Source: JBOGGX01 sp050744245
Lineage (GTDB): Bacteria > Actinomycetota > Acidimicrobiia > Acidimicrobiales > JBOGGX01
Assembly (NCBI GenBank): GCA_050744245.1
Contig: JBOGGX010000260.1
Coordinates: 1-14,581 of the forward strand
Direction of reading: 5' to 3'
DNA length: 14,581 nucleotides
Below the pieces are notes generated by a model, which was given only the letters and a program-made list of their open reading frames with translations, searched no databases and was not told the origin of the DNA. This document shows, piece by piece, positions 1-8,090 of the stretch (positions within the stretch are counted from its first letter, which is position 1; each line of letters starts with the position of its first letter). Both the position numbers and the translations under genes were made by a program.

Positions 1-1185
1 CGCCCCGGCCTGCGCCGCCTCCACCTCCCCGGCCCCCTCGGCCCCGTCCGAGGGCGGCTCATCGCCGAGATGGGCCCATTCCTCGGCCGAGAGGGCGGGC
101 CCGCCCTCGGCCGGGTGCCATTCGAGCTCGCCGGTCTCGGCGTTCTCGACCCATTCGCCCTCGGCGTACTCCTCGGCCGCGTACTCGGGGCCGGTCCAGC
201 CCTCGGCCTCCTCGGCGACCTGTGTCTCGCTCTTGATGTCGATCCGCCAGCCGGTGAGGCGGGCCGCCAGGCGGGCGTTCTGGCCCTCCTTCCCGATGGC
301 GAGGGAGAGCTGGTAGTCGGGGACGATGACCGTGGCCACACCGGTCTCCTCGTCGATCTGGACCTCCTTGACCCGGGCGGGCGAGAGGGCCTTGGCCACG
401 AAGTCGGCGCTGTCCTCGGAGAACGGGACGATGTCGATCTTCTCGCCCCTGAGCTCGTTGACGACCATGCGCACCCTGGCGCCCCGGGCGCCGACGCACG
501 CCCCCACGGGGTCGACGTTGGCGTCGTTGGACCAGACCGCGATCTTGGTGCGGTGGCCCGGCTCCCGGGCGCAGGCCTTGATCTCGACCACCCCGTCGGC
601 GATCTCGGGCACCTCAAGCTCGAACAGCCGCTTGATCAGCCCGGGATGGGTCCGGCTGACGACGATCTGGGGGCCCTTGGAGGTCTTGCGCACCTCGACG
701 ATGTAGGCCTTGAGCCGGGTGTTGGGTTCCGGTCGCTCGTAGGGCACCTGTTCGGCCTGGGGCAGCAGGGCCTCGACCCGACCGAGGTCGAGCAGCGTGT
801 AGCGGGCGTCGCTCTGCTGGATGATGCCGGTGACGATGTCACCCTCGCGGCCGGCGTACTCCTCGTACTTCTGCTCCCGGTCGATCTCGCGCAGACGCTG
901 GGTCATCACCTGCTTGGCCGTCTGGGCCGCGATGCGGCCGAAGTCCTTGGGGGTGGCGTCGATCTCGGGACCGGTGGGCTCGCCGTCGTCGTCGAGATCC
1001 TGGGCGAAGACACGGATCTCGAACGAGCCCGGGTCGATCGTGACCCAGGCGTACTCGTAGGCGCCCGGCATCCGCTTGTAGGCCGATTCGAGCGCGTCGG
1101 CCAACGCGCCGAGCAGCGTCTCGGTGGTGATCCCCCGCTCCTGGGCCAGCGCGTTGAGCGCCTCCAACATGTCGACCGTGCTCAC
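1..1185 (-). CDS. nusA: Transcription termination/antitermination factor NusA (3' end outside window)
   Basis: NusA binds RNA polymerase and nascent RNA to control pausing, termination and antitermination. 395 codons are visible; the C-terminus and stop lie beyond the left edge. The start is GTG at 1185, giving V-S-T-V-D-M-L-E-A, and it overlaps the rimP TGA by 4 bp (GTGA), which suggests translational coupling. Domains in order: N-terminal RNAP-binding domain (about 1-117), S1 domain (about 118-185), KH1 with a V-G-A-R-G-A motif near residue 235, and KH2 with I-G-K-E-G-Q-N-A-R-L-A near 295-312. A Glu/Trp-rich acidic tail starts near 322 (for example G-E-L-E-W-H-P-A-E). KH2 followed by an acidic tail instead of the enterobacterial AR repeats fits NusA outside the gammaproteobacteria. 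infB usually lies downstream, which would be off the left edge. Family assignment is secure; the tail length is unknown. Confidence 0.96.
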   Translation of the reverse strand, partial: MSTVDMLEALNALAQERGITTETLLGALADALESAYKRMPGAYEYAWVTIDPGSFEIRVFAQDLDDDGEPTGPEIDATPKDFGRIAAQTAKQVMTQRLREIDREQKYEEYAGREGDIVTGIIQQSDARYTLLDLGRVEALLPQAEQVPYERPEPNTRLKAYIVEVRKTSKGPQIVVSRTHPGLIKRLFELEVPEIADGVVEIKACAREPGHRTKIAVWSNDANVDPVGACVGARGARVRMVVNELRGEKIDIVPFSEDSADFVAKALSPARVKEVQIDEETGVATVIVPDYQLSLAIGKEGQNARLAARLTGWRIDIKSETQVAEEAEGWTGPEYAAEEYAEGEWVENAETGELEWHPAEGGPALSAEEWAHLGDEPPSDGAEGAGEVEAAQAGA

Positions 1186-1682
1186 GTCGTTGCTGCTTTC
1201 TTGCTCGTCTTGGTCGTCTTGCCTGGCTTGGGGGCCGGGCCTCCCCACTCGTAGACCGTCCGGGCCCGTTCGATGTCGGCGTAACGGAGGCCGACCTCCG
1301 AGCCGTCGTCGTCCTTCACCGTGATCCCGCCGTCGTCTGCGGCCGTCAGGACACCGCCGATGCGGCGGGGGTCGACGCCGGGATGGGTGCGGACCGCGAC
1401 CTTCTCGCCCACCGCCCGGGCGAAGTGGGTCGGGGTGCGGAGGGGACGCTCGACGCCTGGGCTCGACACCTCGAGCGTGTAGCGACCGGGGAGCGGGTCG
1501 TGCTCGTCGAGGGCCCGCGAGATCGACCGGGTGGTCTCACCCAGATCGTCGAGACCGACGCCGCCGGGGCGGTCGACGGTGATGCGCAGGACCGACCCGC
1601 TCTGCTCGACGTCGAACAGCTCGAGGTCGCGGTCGGACAAGAGGGGCTCGACGATGGCGCGCACACGCTCGATGACGCTCAT
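1182..1682 (-). CDS. rimP: Ribosome maturation factor RimP
   Basis: RimP is needed for 30S subunit maturation. The protein is 166 residues, the usual family length. It shows the family hallmark V-S-S-P-G-V-E-R-P-L at residues 72-81, an N-terminal alpha/beta domain (I-E-R-V-R-A-I-V-E-P-L onward) and a C-terminal SH3-like domain (about 92-147). A Lys/Thr/Ala-rich tail ends the protein. The frame is open further upstream to 1850, but the ATG at 1682 is chosen because a GGAGG ribosome-binding site sits 5 to 6 bases before it and the family's N-terminus begins there. The 56 extra upstream residues cover a leader hairpin and match nothing in the family. Its TGA overlaps the nusA GTG (GTGA), so the two are probably coupled, matching the widespread rimP-nusA pairing. 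Confidence 0.95.
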   Translation of the reverse strand: MSVIERVRAIVEPLLSDRDLELFDVEQSGSVLRITVDRPGGVGLDDLGETTRSISRALDEHDPLPGRYTLEVSSPGVERPLRTPTHFARAVGEKVAVRTHPGVDPRRIGGVLTAADDGGITVKDDDGSEVGLRYADIERARTVYEWGGPAPKPGKTTKTSKKAATT

Positions 1683-1727
1683 CCGGCCTCCTCTCTCCTC
1701 GCTCGACCTCGCTCCGTACAAACCAAA

Positions 1728-1750
1728 GGCGTGGGTTCCGCACCCACGCC
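1728..1750 (-). terminator. Terminator-like hairpin in the rimP-nusA leader
   Basis: On the minus strand GGCGTGGG and CCCACGCC form a perfect 8-bp stem around a 7-base loop, with two further possible G-U pairs. The tail TTTGGTTTGT follows. The plus-strand side has no T-run, so it would act only on minus-strand transcripts. It lies 132 bases past the proS stop and 45 bases before the rimP ATG, downstream of a candidate -10 box. It could end proS transcription or attenuate the rimP-nusA transcript. The T tract is interrupted, so strength is uncertain. Confidence 0.55.
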
Positions 1751-1780
1751 CCGCGAACTGCTCCGCAATGGTGGCCTGGG

Positions 1781-1786
1781 AGTATA
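1781..1786 (-). promoter_or_regulatory. Candidate -10 box for rimP-nusA
   Basis: The minus strand reads TATACT from 1786 to 1781, five of six bases of the sigma-70 consensus and conspicuous in this GC-rich DNA. Transcription would start near 1774, giving a leader of about 90 bases containing the hairpin at 1728-1750. No good -35 box is present at 16 to 18 bp spacing; that position is occupied by a perfect palindrome (1803-1812). The promoter may therefore depend on a bound activator or use an alternative sigma factor. Confidence 0.45.
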
Positions 1787-1802
1787 CCGCCGCGCCGGAG
1801 CA

Positions 1803-1812
1803 TCCGTACGGA
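1803..1812. promoter_or_regulatory. 10-bp palindrome at the -35 position of the rimP promoter
   Basis: TCCGTACGGA is a perfect 10-bp palindrome. It covers the place a -35 hexamer would occupy (1804-1809) for the TATACT at 1786-1781. A dimeric regulator bound here would contact RNA polymerase directly or block it. No known regulator is recognised. Confidence 0.35.
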
Positions 1813-1839
1813 AGGTCAGCGCCGTTCGACGTTTCCGCG

Positions 1840-1859
1840 CTGAGGTACATCTGAGGTAC
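1840..1859. repeat. Tandem 9-bp direct repeat upstream of rimP promoter
   Basis: CTGAGGTAC occurs twice (1840-1848 and 1851-1859), separated by AT, a period of 11 bp or about one helical turn. It lies in the proS-rimP gap, about 75 bp upstream of the predicted rimP transcription start. Two sites on the same face of the helix are typical of cooperative regulator binding. Chance is possible for a short repeat. Confidence 0.4.
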
Positions 1860-1883
1860 CTGGGCGCGGAGGGAAGCGGTCCG

Positions 1884-3293
1884 TCAGTAGGCGCGCGCGG
1901 TGTACGCCACGAGGTCGGGCTCGTCAGCTGCATCCGGCACCGTGCCGTCGGCCCGTTGGAGCAACCGGACGGTGACGCTGTCCTGGGCGAGCCGGGCCTC
2001 GCCCTCGTCGCCCACCGTGGCCCACGGGATCCGGGCCCAGCCGGTGGCCGAGGCCTCGACCGCCTCGTCGATGGTGGCGACGTCGGCGATGTTGGCGTCC
2101 CTGCGCTCGATGGCCCGGGTCACGAGCTCGTCTTGCATCACGCCGAGCCACTCGACGACCCGGGCCTCAGCGTCTTCCACCGCAACCGTGACCTTCGCCG
2201 ATGCGTCGCGGCGCACCAGGGTGACCTGACCCTGCGCCACGTCCCTCGGCCCGATCTCGATGCGCACCGGGACGCCCTTGAGCTCCCAGCCGGTCGACCG
2301 GCGGCCGAAGCCCTGATCGGTCCGGTCGTCGAGCCGGACCCGCACCCCGGCGTCGGCCAGCTCGGCCATCAGCGACCGGGCCGCGGCGTCGACGGCGTCG
2401 TCCTCCTTGACGACGAGCACGACCGCCTGGACCGGCGCCAGCCGGGGGGGCACGACCATCCCCCGGTCGTCGCCGTGGGCCATGATCAGCCCGCCGAGGT
2501 TGCGGGCCGACGTGCCCCAGGAGGTGGTCCAGCACAGCTGCCGCTGGCCCTCGGCGTCGAGGTAGTCGATCTCGAAGACCCGGGCGAAGTTCTGGCCCAG
2601 CTCGTGGCTGGTGCCCATCTGCAGGGCCTTGCCATCCCTCATCATCCCCTCGAGGGTGAGGGTGTTGATGGCCCCGGCGAACCGTTCCCTCGCCGTCTTG
2701 CGCCCGACGAGCACGGGGACGGCAAGGACGTTGATGATGAAGTCCTCGTACACGTCGTGGAGGATGCGGCGGGCGTAGGCGGCGGCATCGGCCTCGTCGA
2801 CGTGGGCGGTGTGGCCCTCCTGCCAGAGGAACTCCGTCGTCCGCAGGAACAGACGGGGCCGGAGCTCCCAGCGAACCACGTTGTTCCAGAGGTTGAGCAG
2901 CAGCGGGAGGTCGCGGTAGCTCTGAATCCACTTGGCCATGTACTCGCCGATGACGGTCTCGCTCGTCGGGCGGACCACGACCGGTTCCTCGAGCTCCTTG
3001 CCGCCGGCATAGGTGACGACCGCGAGCTCGGGGCTGAACCCCTCGACGTGCTCGGCCTCGCGTTTGAAGTAGCTCTCCGGGATGAACAGCGGGAAGGCCG
3101 CGTTGTCCGCCCCGGCGGCCTTGATGCGCAGGTCCTCCTCGGCCACGATCCGCTCCCAGATGGCGTACCCATAGGGACGGATGACCATGGTGCCCCGAAC
3201 CGGGCCGTTCTCGGCCAGCTCGGCCTTGGCGACGACGTCCTGGAACCAGCGGGGGAAGTCGTCGGACTGCTGGGTGAGCACGCCTTTGGCCAT
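1884..3293 (-). CDS. proS: Prolyl-tRNA synthetase, short eukaryote/archaeal-like (type 3)
   Basis: ProRS charges tRNA-Pro with proline. The protein is 469 residues, fitting the short type-3 class; there is no editing (INS) insertion. Class II motifs: motif 1 at 34-49 (G-T-M-V-I-R-P-Y-G), motif 2 at 141-164 (R-W-E-L-R-P...R-T-T-E-F-L-W-Q-E-G-H-T), motif 3 at 278-287 (G-M-V-V-P-P-R-L-A-P). The V-R-P-T-S-E-T proline-site element is at 107-113. The anticodon-binding domain spans about 288-385. It ends in the conserved terminal tyrosine (R-A-Y). The C-terminal zinc-site cysteines expected for type 3 are absent: the only cysteine in the protein is C254. ATG at 3293 has no strong ribosome-binding site, and a candidate promoter sits just upstream, so the mRNA may be leaderless. 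Identity is secure. Confidence 0.96.
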   Translation of the reverse strand: MAKGVLTQQSDDFPRWFQDVVAKAELAENGPVRGTMVIRPYGYAIWERIVAEEDLRIKAAGADNAAFPLFIPESYFKREAEHVEGFSPELAVVTYAGGKELEEPVVVRPTSETVIGEYMAKWIQSYRDLPLLLNLWNNVVRWELRPRLFLRTTEFLWQEGHTAHVDEADAAAYARRILHDVYEDFIINVLAVPVLVGRKTARERFAGAINTLTLEGMMRDGKALQMGTSHELGQNFARVFEIDYLDAEGQRQLCWTTSWGTSARNLGGLIMAHGDDRGMVVPPRLAPVQAVVLVVKEDDAVDAAARSLMAELADAGVRVRLDDRTDQGFGRRSTGWELKGVPVRIEIGPRDVAQGQVTLVRRDASAKVTVAVEDAEARVVEWLGVMQDELVTRAIERRDANIADVATIDEAVEASATGWARIPWATVGDEGEARLAQDSVTVRLLQRADGTVPDAADEPDLVAYTARAY

Positions 3294-3302
3294 CGCCGCC
3301 GA

Positions 3303-3330
3303 ACCCTAGCGATTTCGCCGTCCATGACAG
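3303..3330 (-). promoter_or_regulatory. Candidate proS promoter
   Basis: On the minus strand CTGTCA (3330-3325, four of six matches to TTGACA) is followed after 16 bp by TAGGGT (3308-3303), an actinobacterial-style TAnnnT -10 box. Initiation 6 to 8 bases downstream would fall within a few bases of the proS ATG at 3293, consistent with a leaderless or nearly leaderless mRNA and with the lack of a Shine-Dalgarno sequence. Confidence 0.4.
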
Positions 3331-3337
3331 TTCTGTC
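3326..3337. promoter_or_regulatory. Operator-like palindrome between divergent proS and DUF11 gene
   Basis: GACAG-TT-CTGTC is a perfect inverted repeat with 5-bp arms. It overlaps the candidate proS -35 box (3325-3330) and touches the candidate DUF11-gene -35 box (3337-3342), so one bound protein could affect both directions. No known regulator is assigned. Confidence 0.4.
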
Positions 3338-3364
3338 TGACCCTCCTCACCGTTGCAGTAGCGT
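3337..3364 (+). promoter_or_regulatory. Candidate promoter of the DUF11 surface-protein gene
   Basis: CTGACC (3337-3342, four of six matches to TTGACA) and TAGCGT (3359-3364, TAnnnT type) are separated by 16 bp. The expected start near 3371 gives a 5' leader of about 30 bases with a good ribosome-binding site, AAGGGAG at 3392-3398, before the ATG at 3403. A small hairpin with arms CGGCG and CGCCG (3367-3380) lies at the start of that leader. The elements are weak matches. Confidence 0.35.
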
Positions 3365-4499
3365 TCCGGCGCGAGCGCCGAGCGGCCAGCCAAGGGAGCG
3401 AGATGACAGCACCGCGCAGGCGTCGACGTGCTGGTTCGCTGGCCACGTTGGTCGCGCTCCTCGCCTCCGTGCTGGTGCTGGTGTGGTCGGCCCCCGCCGA
3501 GAGCTCGGTGATCGTCCCGTTCGCCGTCCGCTTCCAGACCAACGACAACGGCGTAGTCAGGTTGTTCGGCAACCAGCTGCTCACCTGTTCGCTGTCGGCG
3601 CCCAACTGTGCGAACGCCAGGAACGGCACCGGTCCGCAGCAGAACGACAACAACTTCAACATGACCTACGTCGACGCCGACGGTGCGGCCTTCCCGACGA
3701 TCAACTCCTCGCGGTCGCTGGTCGTCCTCCCCGACGGCTCGACCGACATCCTCTGGGCCGGGCTCCACTGGGGTGCCCGCCTCGCGGCCGGCAGCGGCGG
3801 CGAGGCGGCGCCCGTCGACGGGCGCGACCAGATGAAGCTGCGGCCCCCGGCTCGCCCGACTACCTGACGATCACCGGCCAGGTGTTGTTCGGCCCGACGG
3901 CCGGCGATCAGGCGTACCAGCGCTTCGCCGACGTCACCTCGCTCGTGCAGGGCGCCGGGACCGGCGACTACTGGGGCGCCGACGTGGCGGCCGGCACCGG
4001 TGCGGACCGCTACGGCGGCTGGAGCCTGGTCGTCGTCTTCCGCAACCCGACCCTGCCCCTGCGCAACCTCACCGTCTTCGACGGGTTCGCCGACGTCGGG
4101 CGGGACGACCCGGCCACCGTCACCATCTCCGGCTTCCTGGCGCCGGAGGCGGGGCCCGTCGAGACCCAACTCGGCATGATCGCCTACGACGGCGACCGCG
4201 GATCGACGGGCGACAAGGCCCTCGTCATCGCCCCGCCCAACCCCGACACCCTGCTGGGAAGCCCGTTGTCGCCCGGCACCAACTTCTTCAACAGCACCTA
4301 CGACATCAACGGCGTGAACATCACCACGCGAACGCCGTCCGACCTGAACATGCTCGGCTTCGACCTCAGGAACATCGGTGCGCCGGGCGCCATACCGAAC
4401 CGCGCCACGTCGGCGCGGATCCAGTTCACCAGCACCGGGGAGCGCTACTTCCCCGGTCTGCTCACCACCATCATCGACCTGTTCTCACCCGACTTCACC

Positions 4500-7400
4500 T
4501 CCAGCACCAAGACCGCGGTCAACCTGGGCGGCAACGACCCGGCGGCGCCTGGTGACGAGATCCAGTACACGTTGAACTACGTCAACACCGGGCAGGACCC
4601 GGCCGACGACTCGGTGGCGACCGACCCGATCCCTGCGGGCACGACCTACGTCCCCGGCTCGCTCGAGCGGTTCGTCGACCCCGATTGGGTGCCTATCACC
4701 GACGGTGCGGGCGACGACATCGGCGAGTTCGTCCCGACCCCGGGCCCTCTGGGCAGCGTGCGCTTCCGGCTGGGCGCGGACGCCAACGGTTCGAGCGGCG
4801 GCACCATCGCTGAAAACGGCGGTTCCGACTCGGTCCGGTTCCGGGTGACGGTGGACCCGGAAGCCGCCGGCACGACCGTGGTGAACCGGGCGACCCTCGG
4901 CTACGTGGCGGCCACGATCGGCGCCCCCTTCACCTACATCGTCAACGAGACCCAGACCCCGGTGCAGACCAACGCCGACCTCGCCATCGCCAAGGTGACC
5001 TCACCCGACCCGGCCGCGGCCGGTGGCCTCGTCAGCTCGCGGCTCGACATCACCAACGCCGGCCGCAACCCGGCCGAGTCGGTGACGGTCACCGACACGC
5101 TGCCGCCGGAGGCCACGTTCGTGTCGGCCACACCGAGCCAGGGCACCTGCTCGTTCGCCACGGGAGTGGTGAGCTGCGAGCTCGGGACGGTCGCCGTCGG
5201 CTCACCCGCGACCGTGACCGTGGTGGCGAGCACCGCCTCGGGCGAGACGGCGACGTCGCTCACCAATCAGGCCGCCGTCGTCTCGACCACCGTCGACCCG
5301 GACGACACCGACAACACCGCAACCTCCACGGTCGTCCTTCGGCCCGAGGCCGATCTCCAGGTCGACAAGATCGGGCCGGCCGGCCCGGTCACGCCGGGCA
5401 CCGTGGTCCCGTTCACGATCCGCGTCACGAACGCGGGGCCATCGGTCGCCCTCCGAGGTCGTGCTCGGCGACCAGGCTGGCGAGGGGCTGGCGTTGGTGC
5501 CAGACGGTCCGCCACCCTGCCCGACGTTCCCGTGCGGGCTGGGTGATCTCGCCGCGGGCGCGACCATCGAGGTTCAGGCCCAAGCGCTCGTCGCGCCGAG
5601 CTTCGTCGGATCCGAGGTGTCGAACACGGCGACCCTCACCTCGCCGACGTTCGATCCCAACCCCGGCCTTCGCACCGACACCGTGATCGTGCCGGTCGGG
5701 CCGCCGCAGGCCGATCTGGTGGTCGCCAAGTCGGCGAGCCCGACGTCCGTGGTTGCCGGCAACTCGGTCACCTACACGGTCACCGTGACCAATGTCGGCC
5801 CGTCGGACGCGGCCGATGTCACCGTGTCCGATCCGCTTCCCCCCGGGGTCACCGCCACCAGCGCGACGTCCGACAGGGGAACATGCACACTGGGAACGCC
5901 GGTGACATGTGCCGTGGGCGCGCTTCCAGCCGACGGGCGGGCCACGATCACCATCACCGCCACCGTCGGGTCGGCGGTGGCGCCCCGACTGGCGTCGAAC
6001 GCGGCCACCGCCTCGAGCCCGACCGTCGATCCCAATCCTGGCGACAACACCGCCTCGATGCCGATCACCGTCACCGCCTCGGCCAACCTCAGGGTCTCGA
6101 AGACGGCGACTCCGAACCCGATCGACCCCTTGCATCCGCTCACCTACACGGTGACCGTCACCAACACGGGTCCATCGATGGCCCGGCCGTCACGGTCATC
6201 GACACGATGCCGGTCGCGCAACTCGACTTCGTGTCGGCGACCCCGTCCCAGGGCAGCTGCGGCCCACCAACCGGCGCGGTGCTCACCTGTGCCGTCGGCG
6301 CCGTCGACGCGGGCGCGGTGGCGCCCGTCGTCGTGGTGATGGACGTGCCCGCCGACTTCGACGGCGCCGACGTGACGAACACCGTCGAGGTGACCTCGAC
6401 CACGCCCGACCCCGACCCCGCCGACAACACCGCCACGTTCATCAGCAGCAGCGCTCCGCAGGCAGACCTGTCGGTGGTCAAGGCCGCGACCCCCGACCCC
6501 TTCGTCGCCGGTGAGCCCTTCACCTACACGGTCACCGTTACCAACAACGGGCCGTTCGCCGCCACTTCCGTCAGTGTCCATGACCTCGTGCCCGACGGTC
6601 TGTCGTCGGTCGGCGCGTCCGGGCCCGGGTTCAACTGCGTCATCGTCGCCAACTCGGTGACCTGCACGATGCCAACGTTGGCCGTCGGTGCCAGCGCCAC
6701 CCTCACCATCACGGCAACGGTCGACGCCGACCTCGCCGCCGGATCGGCGCTGACCAACGTGGCGACGGTGTCATCGGCGACGCCCGACCCGACCAGCTCC
6801 AACAACACGGGCACCGCGCTTAGCTCGGTGGCGACCCGTCCCAACCTCGTCACCACCAAGCAGCTCGTTGACCCCGCCCCGCCCCTGGCCGTTGGTGACT
6901 TCCTCGTCTTCCAGATCACGGTGACCAACGACCGGCCCTCGCTGGCGCGGGAGGTGTCCCTGCTCGACGACGACATCGGTCTCGAGCTGGGAGTCGTCGA
7001 CATTGTTGGCGACATCGGCCTCGATGACTGCGTGATCTCCACTGGCGATCTGATTTGGGCGCGCGGCGACATCGCGCCGCTCGGCGGATCGCGAACGTTC
7101 TTCCTCATCGCCATCACCCTGCCCGATCAGGCGCTCGGCACCTTCGCAAATTCGGCCACCGCATCGACGACCACCCCCGATCCCGACGGGGAGCCGCCGG
7201 AGGCCGTCGCCGTCGTCGACGTCCTCGTCATCGCCGACCTGGTCATCACCAAGGAGGTCGAATCACCCACGCCGCCCGCTCCGCTCGTGGCCGGCCAACC
7301 GGTGACCTACCGGATCTCGGTGACCAACAACGGGCCGTCGACGCCCCCGACCTGGTGTTCAGCGACACCCTGCCGGAAGGAACCAGCCTCATCGGCGGCA

Positions 7401-8090
7401 CCCCGCCGCCCGGCGGGACGTGCTCGGCGGTCTTCGAGGACAACCTGACCATCGTGGGCTGCACCGCCCCGCTGCTGTAAGTGGGCGACACCCTGAGCGG
7501 GACGCTGACCCTGGCCACGTCGCCGGGTCTCACCGGCGTGCTGGCCAACACCGCCTTCATCGGCTCGGGCGCCCAGGACAACGAGCTCGAGGCCGAGGGC
7601 TCTCAGAACGACGACACCGCCGAGATCGGTGTCGTGGCTCAGGTCGACGCCGCGGTCGACGTGGTCGCCGACGCCGATGTCGTGGCGCCGGGCGGCCGGG
7701 CGTCGTTCACGGTGACCGTGACCAACAACGGGCCGTCGACCGCGACCGAGGTGGAGCTCGTGAACACCCTGCCTCCTGGGCTCACCGACCCGGCCGGGCC
7801 CGAGCCCCAGACGCCGCCCGCGGCGCTCGCCCTGGTCTCACCGGTGGCGAGCCTGCTGGCGGTCATCATCCTGCGCAGGAGACGTGCACGTTCGTCGGCC
7901 TGGTCGCGACCTGTGCCTTCCCGATCTGGCACCGGGTGACTCGGTGGTCATCGGCTTCTCGGGGGCGGTCCCGGCGGGGAACGCCCGACGGCACCGTCCT
8001 GGTCGACACCGCCCAGGTGATCGCCGAGGGCGACACGTTGCCCCCCAACAACGTCGACGCCGACGCGGTGGTGGTCCGGATCGCCGCGCC
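4500..8090 (+). repeat. Nine tandem DUF11-type repeats (about 375 bp each)
   Basis: Approximate units: 4500-4970, 4973-5341, 5345-5705, 5706-6080, 6083-6463, 6464-6840, 6841-7230, 7231-7645 and 7650-8090. Most begin A-D-L-x-V-x-K, then Y-T-V-T-V-T-N-x-G-P-S, then D-x-L-P-x-G, a Cys pair (for example G-T-C-S and V-S-C-E), and end T-x-D-P-x-x-x-N-T-A. The first unit is the most divergent and lacks the Cys pair. DUF11 units are Ig-like beta domains common in large bacterial surface proteins. DNA identity between units is short and patchy (longest noticed 23 bp, 7320-7342 and 7718-7740), so the array is old and not recently amplified. Confidence 0.85.

Noticed and set aside
70..1254. 394-residue plus-strand open frame
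   Set aside because: Antisense to nusA, whose S1 and KH domains read clearly on the minus strand.
1720..1790. A tRNA gene before rimP, as metY in E. coli
   Set aside because: Only one hairpin is present; no cloverleaf, anticodon arm or T-arm could be fitted.
1683..1850. N-terminal extension of RimP by 56 residues
   Set aside because: The extension covers the leader hairpin and -10 box, has no family match, and a proper ribosome-binding site precedes the ATG at 1682.
1383..3402. Very long plus-strand open frame antisense to rimP and proS, running into the DUF11 gene
   Set aside because: It is a GC-rich shadow frame. The minus-strand reading gives complete RimP and ProRS, while this one gives low-complexity Arg/Gly/Asp/Leu sequence. 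Only the part past about 3845 is real, as a piece of the DUF11 gene.
7478..7483. Two adjacent genes meeting at TAA-GTG
   Set aside because: The junction is in the middle of a DUF11 repeat and homology continues in the same frame, so this is a nonsense mutation in one gene.
7830..7890. A membrane anchor (A-S-L-L-A-V-I-I-L-R-R-R-R) ending the protein early
   Set aside because: It arises next to an indel; restoring one base continues the repeat (E-T-C-T-F-V-G-L-V-A-T-C) toward the true C-terminal anchor.
3830..7980. Programmed ribosomal frameshifting in the DUF11 gene
   Set aside because: Seven shifts in both directions plus an in-frame stop, with no consistent slippery sequence, do not fit a programmed event.
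4500..8090. CRISPR-like or satellite array from the periodic sequence
   Set aside because: The periodicity of about 375 bp is protein-level DUF11 repetition with poor DNA identity; there are no short identical repeats with spacers.
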